Shown here: piece after piece, positions 17,085 through 27,071 of the stretch
How the letters are laid out: each line of letters begins with the position of its first letter
Position numbering within the stretch: position 1 is the first letter of the stretch
Origin: Comamonadaceae bacterium
GTDB taxonomy: Bacteria; Pseudomonadota; Gammaproteobacteria; Burkholderiales; Burkholderiaceae_C
Assembly (NCBI GenBank): GCA_947453965.1
Contig: CANGIQ010000004.1
Location: 62,001 to 126,000, forward strand
Reading direction: 5' to 3'
Length of the DNA: 64,000 nt
Made by a program: the position numbers and the translations under genes
The notes under the pieces: generated by a model
Told to the model about the DNA's origin: nothing
The model's database searches: none
The model's input: the letters and a program-made list of their open reading frames with translations, nothing else

Positions 17085-18394
17085 TGAGCTTGCTTGAAAT
17101 TGGTGGCTTGCTGCTGCTCTTGATGTTGTTGATGCTCAGCGGCGGTGTGTGGATTGCCATGACCTTGGCGATTGTGGGTTGGGTCGGTCAGGCCTTCTTC
17201 ACCCACACCGAGCCTGGCATGAACCTGTTCAGTGCGTTTTGGGAAACCACCGCGAGTTGGGAACTTGCAGCGTTGCCGCTGTTCATCTGGATGGGTGAAA
17301 TTCTCTACCGCACGCGTTTATCAGAACAAATGTTTGATGGTTTGGCGCCCTGGTTGAACCGTGTGCCAGGCCGTTTGATGCACACCACCATTTTGGGCTG
17401 CGGTATTTTTGGCTCGGTTTCTGGATCGTCTGCGGCCACCTGTGCCACGATTGCCAAAGTCGCATTGCCCGAGTTGGAGCGTCGTGGCTATGACCGGGGG
17501 TTGGCCTTGGGCTCACTGTCTGCCGCAGGGGGGCTTGGCATTTTGATTCCACCCTCGATCACCATGGTGGTCTATGCCGTGGCTGCTGATGCCAGTGTGA
17601 TTCGGTTGTTCTTGGCGGGCTTTCTGCCAGGCTTTTTGCTCATGGGTTTGTTCTCTGGTTACATCGCCTGGTGGAGCCTTCGAAACCCCGACCGTGTGCC
17701 GCCGCCTGAGGCGCCCACGACCTTCGTCGAAAAACTACGCCGCTCAGGCAGTTTGATACCTTGTGGCTTGTTGATCGTGTTCATCGTTTGGGTGCTGGTG
17801 AGCGGCTTGGCAACCGCAACAGAATGCGCGGCCTGGGGTGTGGTCGGTTCACTCGCCATTGCAGCGGCAGGACGCAGCTTGACCTGGGACAATTTTTGGG
17901 CTGGTTTGGCTGGTGCCACGCGCATCAGCTGCATGATCATGTTCATTTTGGCGGGCGCTGCGTTTTTGACCAAGACCATGGCCTTCACCGGCATCCCGCG
18001 TGAGTTGGCTGAGTTTGTGCAGAGCCTTGATTTGTCACCCTTCGGTTTGATTGCCGTGTTGGTGGTGATTTATCTGGTGCTGGGCACGGCCTTGGACGGC
18101 ATCTCGATGATTGTGCTGACCAGCGCGGTGGTGTTGCCCATGATTCAAAAGGCCGGGTTTGATCTGGTGTGGTTTGGCATCTTCATCATCATGTTGATTG
18201 AAATTGCAGAGATCACGCCACCGGTCGGGTTTAACCTGTTCGTGTTGCAAAACATGACAGGCATCGACAGCAACCGAATCGCCCGCATGACCTTGCCCTT
18301 TTTTGGCTGCATGATTTTGGCCATTGTGTTGATCACGATTTTTCCGGAAATCGTGACCAGCGTGCCCAACTGGGTCATGGGTCAGGAGCTTTGA
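17081..18394 (+). CDS. TRAP transporter large permease DctM
   Basis: GIFGSVSGSSAATCATIAKVALPELERRGYDRGLALGSLSAAGGLGILIPPSI signature. Confidence 0.95.
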   Translation: MMSLLEIGGLLLLLMLLMLSGGVWIAMTLAIVGWVGQAFFTHTEPGMNLFSAFWETTASWELAALPLFIWMGEILYRTRLSEQMFDGLAPWLNRVPGRLMHTTILGCGIFGSVSGSSAATCATIAKVALPELERRGYDRGLALGSLSAAGGLGILIPPSITMVVYAVAADASVIRLFLAGFLPGFLLMGLFSGYIAWWSLRNPDRVPPPEAPTTFVEKLRRSGSLIPCGLLIVFIVWVLVSGLATATECAAWGVVGSLAIAAAGRSLTWDNFWAGLAGATRISCMIMFILAGAAFLTKTMAFTGIPRELAEFVQSLDLSPFGLIAVLVVIYLVLGTALDGISMIVLTSAVVLPMIQKAGFDLVWFGIFIIMLIEIAEITPPVGFNLFVLQNMTGIDSNRIARMTLPFFGCMILAIVLITIFPEIVTSVPNWVMGQEL

Positions 18395-18405
18395 GGGCTC
18401 AGCAA

Positions 18406-19542
18406 TTAACAGTCAGCGGGTGGTGACAAGCGATAGCTGGCCGGTGTGCGACTGAGTTTGATCGGCGACGCCAGCCCCTTGTAGCCACCCGGCATGCTGA
18501 CCGTCATGCCCCGATGTGCCGTGTGCGGATGGTTCAAGGCCTGAGGCACATCCAGAATCGGCGCGCAGGGCACGCCTTTGTCTCCGAGTTGCTCCACCAA
18601 GGCTTCGCCATCTCGTGTGGACATCAAGGCAATCAGTTGTTGTCGCAAATCTGCGCGATGCACCGAGCGGCCTGCTGCGCTTGCAAAGGCGGGCTGCTTC
18701 GCCAGATCGGCGTCACCCAGCACGTGGCACAGTTGTTCAAATTGACGGTCGTTGCCGACCGCCAGAAATACCGGCACTGTTTGGGTGGGGAATGCGTCGT
18801 ACGGATAAATGTTCGGATGTGCGTTGCCCGTGCGGTTGGGCACGCGTCCGTCACCGAACCAGTTGGCCGCATGGGGGTGCAACAGTGACAGGCCGCAGTC
18901 ATACAGGGCGGCTTCGACGAACTGGCCCAAACCGCTGCGCTGGCGTTCTTGCAGCGCCATCAGAACGCCCAGTGCCGCGTTGAGGCCCGTGACCATATCG
19001 ACCACAGGTAGTCCCACCCGCAGCGGCTCGCCACCCACTTCACCGTTGACACTCATGATGCCGCTCATGGCCTGAATGGCAGCGTCATAGCCAGGCAGCC
19101 CACCCAAGGGACCATCAGCACCGTAGCCGCTGATGCGGCAGTGGACCAGCCGGGGGAATTTTTCTTTCAGTGTGTCGTAGCCCAAGCCCCATTTTTCCAG
19201 CGTGCCTGTTTTGAAGTTTTCCAGCAAAACGTCTGCACCCGTCAATAAGGTCAGCAAGCGGTCGCGGTCTGCGGCTTGGGTCAAGTCCAGCCGCATGCCA
19301 CGTTTGTTGCGGTTGATCCCCATGTAGTAAGAGGCGACACCGTTTTCGAACGGCGGCCCCCAGGTGCGGGTTTCATCACCTTGTGGCGGTTCAATCTTCA
19401 AGACATCGGCGCCATGGTCGGCCAGGATTTGCCCGCAATACGGGCCGCCCAAAACGCGGGACAAGTCGATCACGGTGACGCCTGCAAGAGCGCCGGTGTT
19501 GGGAATGGGGGTGGTCATGGGCGTGTGCTTTAAATTTTTCAA
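18406..19542 (-). CDS. CaiB/BaiF CoA-transferase family protein
   Basis: VIDLSRVLGGPYCGQILADHGADVLKIEPPQGDETRTWGPPFENG. Confidence 0.93.
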   Translation of the reverse strand: MKNLKHTPMTTPIPNTGALAGVTVIDLSRVLGGPYCGQILADHGADVLKIEPPQGDETRTWGPPFENGVASYYMGINRNKRGMRLDLTQAADRDRLLTLLTGADVLLENFKTGTLEKWGLGYDTLKEKFPRLVHCRISGYGADGPLGGLPGYDAAIQAMSGIMSVNGEVGGEPLRVGLPVVDMVTGLNAALGVLMALQERQRSGLGQFVEAALYDCGLSLLHPHAANWFGDGRVPNRTGNAHPNIYPYDAFPTQTVPVFLAVGNDRQFEQLCHVLGDADLAKQPAFASAAGRSVHRADLRQQLIALMSTRDGEALVEQLGDKGVPCAPILDVPQALNHPHTAHRGMTVSMPGGYKGLASPIKLSRTPASYRLSPPADC

Positions 19543-20541
19543 TCAGTCAACGGTGGCGCCAGAGGCCTTCACGACCTCGCGCCATTTCGGCACTTCGGTT
19601 TGAATGAAGGCGGCCAGTTGTGCGGGCGTTTGTTCGGTGGCGATTTCAAGCCCTTGTTCTTGCAGGCGTTGACGCACATCCGCTTGCTTGAGCACATTCA
19701 CAAACGCGGCATTGAGTTTTTGCACGGTGTCTTTGGATGTGCCAGCAGGCGCCACGATGCCAAAGAACACGCTGACATCAAAATCTTTCAGGCCTTGTTC
19801 GGCCAAGGTAGGCACATCGGGCAGGCTGCGCGATCGCGTCGCTGACGTCACGCCCAAGACCCGCAGCTTGCCCGCTTTGATATGGGGCAAAGCCGTCAAC
19901 ACATCGGTGAAAGACATGGTGACTTGGCCGCCCAAAAGATCGTTCAGTGCTGGGCCTGTGCCTTTGTAGGGAATGTGCTGAATGTCTGTGCCGCTGACCA
20001 TGTTGAACAACACACCTGCCAGATGCGACGACGCACCGTTGCCTGATGAGGCGTAGGTGAGTTTGTTGGTTTTGGCATAGGCGATGAGTTCGCGCACGTT
20101 GTTGGCGGGCACATTGGGATGCACCACCAACACATTGGGCAGATGCCCGATGCGAATGACGGGCTCGAAACTCTTGATCGGGTCGTAGCTGATTTTGTTG
20201 TACAGGCTGACGTTGATGGCCAAGGGGCCGGAGGTGCCAAACAAAATGGTGTTGCCGTCAGCGGCAGCGCGTGCGACTTGTTCTGCACCAATGTTGCCGC
20301 CAGCGCCCGCTTTGTTTTCCACGATCATGCCTTGTGGAAGATAGGCTTTGATGGCAGTGGCTAAGTTGCGCGCCATGGCGTCTGTCGGGCCGCCTGGGGC
20401 AAAAGGGACAACCAGGGTGACGGGTTTCACGGCTGCGGGCGTCTGTGCCTGTGCGTGATGACTGAAACCTAGGCCATTCGTGAGCAACAACAGCATGGCG
20501 AGCAGCGTGTGGCTGCGGGGGTGTGTGAAGATTGAGATCAT
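19543..20541 (-). CDS. Bug/TctC family tripartite tricarboxylate transporter substrate-binding protein
   Basis: KPVTLVVPFAPGGPTDAMARNLA...IVENKAGAGGNIGAEQVARAAADG. Confidence 0.93.
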   Translation of the reverse strand: MISIFTHPRSHTLLAMLLLLTNGLGFSHHAQAQTPAAVKPVTLVVPFAPGGPTDAMARNLATAIKAYLPQGMIVENKAGAGGNIGAEQVARAAADGNTILFGTSGPLAINVSLYNKISYDPIKSFEPVIRIGHLPNVLVVHPNVPANNVRELIAYAKTNKLTYASSGNGASSHLAGVLFNMVSGTDIQHIPYKGTGPALNDLLGGQVTMSFTDVLTALPHIKAGKLRVLGVTSATRSRSLPDVPTLAEQGLKDFDVSVFFGIVAPAGTSKDTVQKLNAAFVNVLKQADVRQRLQEQGLEIATEQTPAQLAAFIQTEVPKWREVVKASGATVD

Positions 20542-20589
20542 GGCGTGTCTCCTGCAGTATTTTTAAAAAGGGCAATCACGTGTGGCCAC

Positions 20590-21576
20590 TCATTGGGGCG
20601 ACGCACCTGAGGTGGTTTTGAAGCGTTCCATGCGGATCTTCTCGCGCGCAAAAGCGGTTCTGGCGTACTGCGCAAAATCTTCTGGGCTGCGGTAGTTCAC
20701 GGGCTGGTTGAGTTGGTCGAGTATTTTTCGACCCTCGGGCGATTCGAGCGCGGTTTTGAATGCGTCATGGATGATGCGCACACGTTCGGGCGCCATTCCC
20801 TCAGGACCCGCGATGCCATACGGTGACTCAATCGCCGCATCGACACCGAGTTCACGCAAGGTCGGCACCTGCGGAAACTGCGCCACCCGTTTGGGCGTGA
20901 GCATGACCAGGTAACGCATTTTGCCGGCCTGGATGTGTGAGGACGCCACGCCCGAGAGCACGCTTGCATCGATGTGCCCGCCTAGCAAATCGGCAGCTTG
21001 TTCGGCATCGCCTTTGTAGGGTACCCGGTTGAGATCAATCTTGGCGGTCTGAACCAATTCGCTGAGTGCGATGCTGGGCGTCTGGATGGGGCCCGCGGCA
21101 CCGACAGAAATCTTGCCTGGGCGCTTGCGTGCGTCGTTCACGAAGTCATTCCAGTTTTGCCACGGCGCATCTTGCTTGACGGCGATGCCAAAGGTGTAGT
21201 CCGTCAGACCAATGATGTAGGTGAGTTTGAGCGGGTCAAAAGCCACTTTGTTCAGGTAGGGCTCGCGGTAGGTGCTGGCAGGCAGCACCGCCAGGGTGTG
21301 ACCATCGGCTTGGACGCGGGCCAGTTCGGCGGCGCCAAAAGTGCCATTGGCACCGGGTTTGTTTTCAACTACCACAGCTTGCCCCAGCAGGACGGAAGCT
21401 TGTTGGGCCAGCACACGCAGATGTGAATCGGTGGGGCCACCTGCAGCGTAGGGCACCACGAGCTTGATGGGCTTGCTGGGAAAACTTTGAGCCAAGGCAA
21501 AGCCGCTGGTCATGCTCCATGCGGTGATCAAGGCCGTTGCGAGCCATTGGCGACGGGACGGGCAAACGTGGGTCAT
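20590..21576 (-). CDS. Bug/TctC family substrate-binding protein
   Basis: KPIKLVVPYAAGGPTDSHLRVLA...VVENKPGANGTFGAAELARVQADG. Confidence 0.93.
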   Translation of the reverse strand: MTHVCPSRRQWLATALITAWSMTSGFALAQSFPSKPIKLVVPYAAGGPTDSHLRVLAQQASVLLGQAVVVENKPGANGTFGAAELARVQADGHTLAVLPASTYREPYLNKVAFDPLKLTYIIGLTDYTFGIAVKQDAPWQNWNDFVNDARKRPGKISVGAAGPIQTPSIALSELVQTAKIDLNRVPYKGDAEQAADLLGGHIDASVLSGVASSHIQAGKMRYLVMLTPKRVAQFPQVPTLRELGVDAAIESPYGIAGPEGMAPERVRIIHDAFKTALESPEGRKILDQLNQPVNYRSPEDFAQYARTAFAREKIRMERFKTTSGASPQ

Positions 21577-21604
21577 GGTTGTCTCCTTGTGTTTTTAGGG
21601 TGGG

Positions 21605-23362
21605 TCAGCACAGGTTCAAGGTTTGCAGTTCTTCCAGGCTCGCCACGCAGGCGTGGGTGTCGAATAGCGGAGCCAAATCGACAGCTTGAGGTGACTGCAG
21701 TGGGTTGTGTGGCAGCAGACGGTGTCCCAGCACCAACTGGGCCAGCAACATGCGCCGCATGGAGCCCGTTTTGCCGGCTTCCCAGCCCATGGCGATGGCG
21801 GTGGTCAAGTGATACAGGGCCGATGCGGCTTGGCGTGCCATGGATTCTTGTTTGGCGCGTGCCGTTTGTTCGGCCAGCGTGTGCACTTGAGCCAGCAGTG
21901 TTTGCAAACACGCGCGAACTTGAGGGTGCCAAGGTGTGGCGGCCATCAGTGCCTCCATGTGCTGGCGCCAAACGGGCAAGGCATCTTCGCGCACGATGGC
22001 ACGCATCACGTCCAGTGCGACGATGTTGCTGGTGCCTTCCCAGATCGACCCGAGGTGTGCATCGCGCACGATGCGTGGGTCTCCCCACTCTTCGATGTAG
22101 CCACAGCCGCCCCGAACTTCCATCGCGTCTGCAGTGACTTTGCGCGCATCACGGCAGGCGCGAAATTTGATCAAAGGCGTCAGCAAGCGGGTGAGGGCGT
22201 AGGCGCCGGGCTCCTGGGCATCGCTGCGACGCAATGCTTCTGCGGTTTGGAACATCATGGTGCGGGCTTGTTCCGCGGGCACCATCAGCTTGGCCAGTTG
22301 GCGTTGCATCAAAGGCATTTCGATCAGGTGTTTGCCAAAGGCCTGTCGGTGGCGCGAGATGTAGAGTGCTTCAGAGACGGCGCGACGCATCAAGCCCGCG
22401 GCGCGCATGCCGTTTGAAAGGCGCGAGTTGTTGACCATGTCGGCCATTTGCGCAAAGCCTCGACCCAGCTCACCGACCAGCCAAGCTTTGGCGCCTTCCA
22501 ACCGGATTTCGCCGCTGGCCATCGAGCGTGTGCCCATCTTGTCTTTGAGTCGGATGATGCGGTACTTGTTGGGTGTGCCGTCCGGGAGCACACGCGGCAA
22601 CAGGAACAGCGACACGCCTTTCATGCCTGCAGGCGCACCTTCGGTGCGCGCAAGCACCATGGCCATCGCGGCATCGGGGTTGGAGCAAAACCATTTATCG
22701 CCATGCAAGCGCCAAGCGTGTCCGGGTTCATCGGCATCGGGGCGCGCCCATGTTTCGGTGGCCGACACATCGGAGCCGGCGCCTTGTTCGGTCATGAACA
22801 TGGCACCTTGCGACAAGGCATCCAGATCTTGGGTGGTCAGATCAGCCAAGTAACGTTGCACCAGTTCAGGCGAACCGTATTTGCGCAGCGTGCGGGTGAG
22901 CGAATCGGTCATGGAGAGCGGGCAGCACAGCCCGAACTCGGCTTGCACAAACAGGTAGGTCAGCGCGTACTTGACGGCCGGTGGCATGGTGTGCCCCCAG
23001 CCTAAAACGCCAGCCCGATGCGACATGGCGGCCAAGCCGAATTCGCCAAAGGCCAGACGTTCCATTTCCACATAGGCGGGATGTTTGAGGATGCGCTGTG
23101 CATCTACCCCGGCACGCGAGCGGTGTTCCAGCGTGGGCGGGTGCATGTCTGCGGTGTGCGCCAACTGGTCTAGCTCGCCGCCTGCAAGCTCGCCCAATCG
23201 ATGCAAATGGGGTTGCAGATGGGCCAGCAAATCTGCAGGCAAGTACAAGGCCAGGAGTTGGGCGAACTCTGGGTCATCGAGGTAGGCATTGGCCCCGGCG
23301 CGGTCAGGCACGGGGTGTTCATCACCCGTTGGGGTGAAATCAGCAGCTTGTCGAGCATTCAT
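21605..23362 (-). CDS. Acyl-CoA dehydrogenase family protein (AidB-like)
   Basis: GAMFMTEQGAGSDVSATETWA...WRLHGDKWFCSNPDAAMAMVLART...GGCGYIEEWGDPRIVRDAHLGSIWEGTSNIVALDVMRA. Confidence 0.88.
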   Translation of the reverse strand: MNARQAADFTPTGDEHPVPDRAGANAYLDDPEFAQLLALYLPADLLAHLQPHLHRLGELAGGELDQLAHTADMHPPTLEHRSRAGVDAQRILKHPAYVEMERLAFGEFGLAAMSHRAGVLGWGHTMPPAVKYALTYLFVQAEFGLCCPLSMTDSLTRTLRKYGSPELVQRYLADLTTQDLDALSQGAMFMTEQGAGSDVSATETWARPDADEPGHAWRLHGDKWFCSNPDAAMAMVLARTEGAPAGMKGVSLFLLPRVLPDGTPNKYRIIRLKDKMGTRSMASGEIRLEGAKAWLVGELGRGFAQMADMVNNSRLSNGMRAAGLMRRAVSEALYISRHRQAFGKHLIEMPLMQRQLAKLMVPAEQARTMMFQTAEALRRSDAQEPGAYALTRLLTPLIKFRACRDARKVTADAMEVRGGCGYIEEWGDPRIVRDAHLGSIWEGTSNIVALDVMRAIVREDALPVWRQHMEALMAATPWHPQVRACLQTLLAQVHTLAEQTARAKQESMARQAASALYHLTTAIAMGWEAGKTGSMRRMLLAQLVLGHRLLPHNPLQSPQAVDLAPLFDTHACVASLEELQTLNLC

Positions 23363-23480
23363 GGGGCGGTCTCCGCATTGGATTCATGGCATGGGCATGC
23401 CTTTGCCAAGGATTTTTAGAGACCTGATTTAATATGTCTAATATTGATTTTCTAATTTTTCATAAAAAATTTGTATTGCC

Positions 23481-24344
23481 ATGGAATTCAGACACCTGCG
23501 TTATTTCCTCGCTTTGGCTGAAGAGTTGCACTTTGGTCGGGCCGCAAAGCGGCTCAACATTTCACAACCGCCGCTGAGTTTCAACATCAAACAGCTAGAG
23601 ACCTCATTGGGCGCAGAGCTGTTCATCCGCAACAGCCACGGTGTGCGTCTGACGCCTGCGGGTGAGGCGTTTCGTCAATCGGCCCAGCGTGTGTTGATGG
23701 AGGCGAACGCGGCGGCTTTGCAAGTGCGCGAAGTCGCAGCAGGGGTGACCAGCCGGGTACGCATCGGTTTTGTGGGCTCGATGTTGTTTCGTGGGTTGCC
23801 TGAACGCTTGCATGAATTTCAGCTGGCGTTTCCCAAAGTACAGATTGAGCTGACAGAACTGAACTCCGTCGAGCAACTCGAGGCCTTGGCACGCGGCGTG
23901 ATTGACGTGGGATTTGTGCACACAGACCGGATTGCCGGTGACTTGCAACATGCGCTGTACATGTCGGAGCCCTTTGTGTGTTGTTTGCCGGCGCGACACC
24001 CGGCGGCACGGGGTAAGACGCTGAATACGGAGCGATTGAAAAACTCACCGCTGATTTTGTTTTCTCGTGGTGCATCGCCCGACTATTACGAACGCGTGAT
24101 CTCCCTGTGTGCCCTGATCGGATGGGCGCCTTTGGTGCGCCACGAGGTGCGTCATTGGTTGAGTGTGGTGGCCTTGGTTCGCAAAGGCATGGGGGTGGCT
24201 TTGGTCCCACGCGCCTTGATGGACAGCGGTGTGGCGGACGTGGTGTTCAAGCCATTGCCGGAGTCGCGGGTGAGGTCCGATGTGCACATGGTCTGGCGGG
24301 AGCGCCATGTGCCAGACGCCTTGTTGGCGTCTTTGTTGCCTTAA
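23481..24344 (+). CDS. LysR-family transcriptional regulator
   Basis: MEFRHLRYFLALAEELHFGRAAKRLNISQPPLSFNIKQLETSLGAELF. Confidence 0.95.
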   Translation: MEFRHLRYFLALAEELHFGRAAKRLNISQPPLSFNIKQLETSLGAELFIRNSHGVRLTPAGEAFRQSAQRVLMEANAAALQVREVAAGVTSRVRIGFVGSMLFRGLPERLHEFQLAFPKVQIELTELNSVEQLEALARGVIDVGFVHTDRIAGDLQHALYMSEPFVCCLPARHPAARGKTLNTERLKNSPLILFSRGASPDYYERVISLCALIGWAPLVRHEVRHWLSVVALVRKGMGVALVPRALMDSGVADVVFKPLPESRVRSDVHMVWRERHVPDALLASLLP

Positions 24345-24398
24345 CATTTGTCACGATGACTGTGTTGTTGAACCTTTGTTAAAAAATGGAGACACTGA

Positions 24399-25361
24399 AT
24401 GAAGATGTTGAATCGAATCTTGTTGCTGGTTGTGGGCCTGATCAGCAGCTGCGTTGCAATGAGTCAAACGTATCCAGCAGGTCCTATCACCTTGGTGGTT
24501 CCTTTTGCTGCGGGGAGTGGCACAGATGCGGTGGCTCGCATCGTCAGCAAAAAGCTCAGTGATCGCTTGAAGCAACCGGTGCTGATTGAAAACAGAGCCG
24601 GTGCCAATGGCCAAATTGCGGCACAGTTTGTGGCCAAAGCCAAACCCGATGGCTACACCTTGTTGATGACCACCAACACCTCGCATTCGGCCAACCCCAG
24701 CTTGGTCAGCAACCTCAAGTACGACCCCATCAAAGATTTCACACCTGTGGCGCGCGTGGGTGAGTTGCCCTTCGCGTTTGTGGTGCATCAAAACGATCCC
24801 GCCAAAACGCTCAAAGACTGGATTGAGAATGCCAAACGCAATCCCGGCAAGTTTTCATATGCCACCCCCAACAGTACCTCGTTGGTGGCTTCTGAAACCA
24901 TCAAAAGAATTGCAGGCATTGATGTGGTGGGTGTTCCCTACAAGTCGAGTCCACAAGCCCTGACGGATTTGATTGGCGGATCGATACAAATGTATGTGGT
25001 CGATTCGGGCTCTGGCATGAGCATGATCAAGGCGGGAACCGTCAAAGTTTTAGGCGTGACCACCAAAGACCCACTCAGCGCCATGCCTGGCGTACCGCCC
25101 ATTGCCAGCATCGTTCCTGGATTTGATTTGACCTCGTGGAACGGTATTTTTGGACCGGCGGGCATGCCCAAAGCTGTGGCCGACAAAATCAATGCAGAAC
25201 TTCAGCAAGTGCTTGAAGACAAAGAAATCAAAGAGCGCTTGAGCCAGCTTGGATTTGAAATTTGGCCTACCAAAACACCAGAAGATTTTGCGAAGTATGT
25301 GAGTGAGCAATTGGTGCACTGGAGCACCTTGATCAAACAAGCGGGTATTCGTCCCGAATAA
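24399..25361 (+). CDS. Bug/TctC family substrate-binding protein
   Basis: PITLVVPFAAGSGTDAVARIVS...LIENRAGANGQIAAQFVAKAKPDG. Confidence 0.93.
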   Translation: MKMLNRILLLVVGLISSCVAMSQTYPAGPITLVVPFAAGSGTDAVARIVSKKLSDRLKQPVLIENRAGANGQIAAQFVAKAKPDGYTLLMTTNTSHSANPSLVSNLKYDPIKDFTPVARVGELPFAFVVHQNDPAKTLKDWIENAKRNPGKFSYATPNSTSLVASETIKRIAGIDVVGVPYKSSPQALTDLIGGSIQMYVVDSGSGMSMIKAGTVKVLGVTTKDPLSAMPGVPPIASIVPGFDLTSWNGIFGPAGMPKAVADKINAELQQVLEDKEIKERLSQLGFEIWPTKTPEDFAKYVSEQLVHWSTLIKQAGIRPE

Positions 25362-25388
25362 CGAGGCGCATTCGACAGAAGGAAACAC

Positions 25389-25775
25389 ATGAAAAAAAGT
25401 TACTTGGTTCGTGCCGCGGATGTACCGGCTTATCAGCCAGCAAATCACCACCACACCAGCAACCAACGGTTGATTGGGCCCGAAACAGTAGGCGCCCAAC
25501 ACATGGAGGTGTTGCTGGGCACGTTGCACAAAGGAGGCGGTGCTTTGCCGCATGCGCATCCAGGCATTGAGCAAGCGTGCTATTTGCTAGAAGGCACGGC
25601 CCATGTCGAGGTGGCCGGTCAATCGTTTGAGATGGTGCCTGGCGACACCTGTTTCTTTCCCGCAGACGAAATGCATGTGTTCACGGTGACCAGTGAGACG
25701 CCCGTCAAATTGCTGGTCATGTACAGCCCACCCTATGGTGAGTCTCCAGACAAAGTGATTCGCGCTGCGGCGTAA
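25389..25775 (+). CDS. Cupin-domain protein
   Basis: GALPHAHPGIEQACYLLEGTAHVEVAGQSFEMVPGDTCFFPADEMHVF. Confidence 0.9.
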   Translation: MKKSYLVRAADVPAYQPANHHHTSNQRLIGPETVGAQHMEVLLGTLHKGGGALPHAHPGIEQACYLLEGTAHVEVAGQSFEMVPGDTCFFPADEMHVFTVTSETPVKLLVMYSPPYGESPDKVIRAAA

Positions 25776-25798
25776 ATGATGTTGAACGGAATGTGGTC

Positions 25799-26962
25799 AT
25801 GAATTTTTCAATCACCCCTGAACAAGAGCAAATTCGTGATGCCATTGAGAGGGTGTGCCAACCCTTCGATGCCGATTACTGGTTGCGCAAAGACCAAGAG
25901 GGTGGATTCCCCGACGACTTTCATCGTGCCTTGGCCAGTTCGGGCTGGTTGGGCATTGCCATGCCTGAGGCATATGGCGGGGCCGGTCTGGGCATCAGTG
26001 AGGCCGCGCTCATGATGCACACCATTTCTGCCACCGGTGCAGGCTTGTCGGGCGCTTCTGCCGTTCACATGAACATCTTTGGTTTGCACCCTGTGGTGGT
26101 GTTTGGCAACGACGAGCAAAAGAAACGGTGGTTGCCACCCTTGATTGCGGGCACCGACAAGGCCTGCTTTGGTGTCACCGAGCCCAACACTGGGTTGAAT
26201 ACCTTGAAGCTCAAGACCCGCGCTGTGCGCGAGGGCAATCACTATGTGGTTCATGGTCAAAAAGTCTGGATCAGCACCGCACAAGTGGCCAACAAAATCT
26301 TGCTGCTGGCGCGCACCACACCTGTCGAAGAATGCCAAGGCACAGAAGGCTTGAGTTTGTTCTACACCGACTTGGACCGCAGCACCGTAGAGGTGAGAGA
26401 GATTGAAAAACTCGGTCGCAAATGTGTGGACTCCAATCAGGTGTTCATCGATGGCTTGCGTATTCCTGTGCAAGACCGGGTTGGCGAGGAAGGCAAGGGC
26501 TTCAGCTACATCTTGCACGGGCTCAATCCGGAACGCATTTTGATTGCCAGCGAAGCCGTAGGCTTGGGACGTGCTGCGCTCAAGCGTGCGGCCGGTTATG
26601 CCAACGAACGAGAGGTTTTTGGCCGTCCCATTGGTCAAAATCAAGGGATTCAACATCCTCTGGCCAAATCGTGGATGGAGCTCGAAGCCGCGCATTTGAT
26701 GGTTCATAAAGCGGCATGGCTTTATGACCAAAACTTGCCCTGTGCGGCAGAGGCCAACAGCGCCAAATTTTTGGCGGCCGAGGCGTGTTACCACGCGTGT
26801 GAGAACGCGATCTTCACCCACGGGGGAATGGGTTATGCCAAGGAGTACCACGTGGAGCGCTATCTTCGTGAGTCTTGGATTCCCCGCTTGGCGCCCGTCA
26901 GCCCCCAATTGATTTTGTGCTTTATTGCCGAGAAAGTGCTCGGCCTACCCAAGTCGTATTGA
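25799..26962 (+). CDS. Acyl-CoA dehydrogenase
   Basis: GVTEPNTGLNTLKLKTRAVREGNHYVVHGQKVWISTAQVA...HGGMGYAKEYHVERYLRE. Confidence 0.93.
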   Translation: MNFSITPEQEQIRDAIERVCQPFDADYWLRKDQEGGFPDDFHRALASSGWLGIAMPEAYGGAGLGISEAALMMHTISATGAGLSGASAVHMNIFGLHPVVVFGNDEQKKRWLPPLIAGTDKACFGVTEPNTGLNTLKLKTRAVREGNHYVVHGQKVWISTAQVANKILLLARTTPVEECQGTEGLSLFYTDLDRSTVEVREIEKLGRKCVDSNQVFIDGLRIPVQDRVGEEGKGFSYILHGLNPERILIASEAVGLGRAALKRAAGYANEREVFGRPIGQNQGIQHPLAKSWMELEAAHLMVHKAAWLYDQNLPCAAEANSAKFLAAEACYHACENAIFTHGGMGYAKEYHVERYLRESWIPRLAPVSPQLILCFIAEKVLGLPKSY

Positions 26963-27071
26963 GTCCGGTGTGCGTCCCATGGTGGCCCCGAAGGGTGGGT
27001 TCGGAAATGACGAACCCACCTTCCGTGAAACCCTAGGTCCGTATCGCAGCAGTTTGCCTATCATTGCTTGT

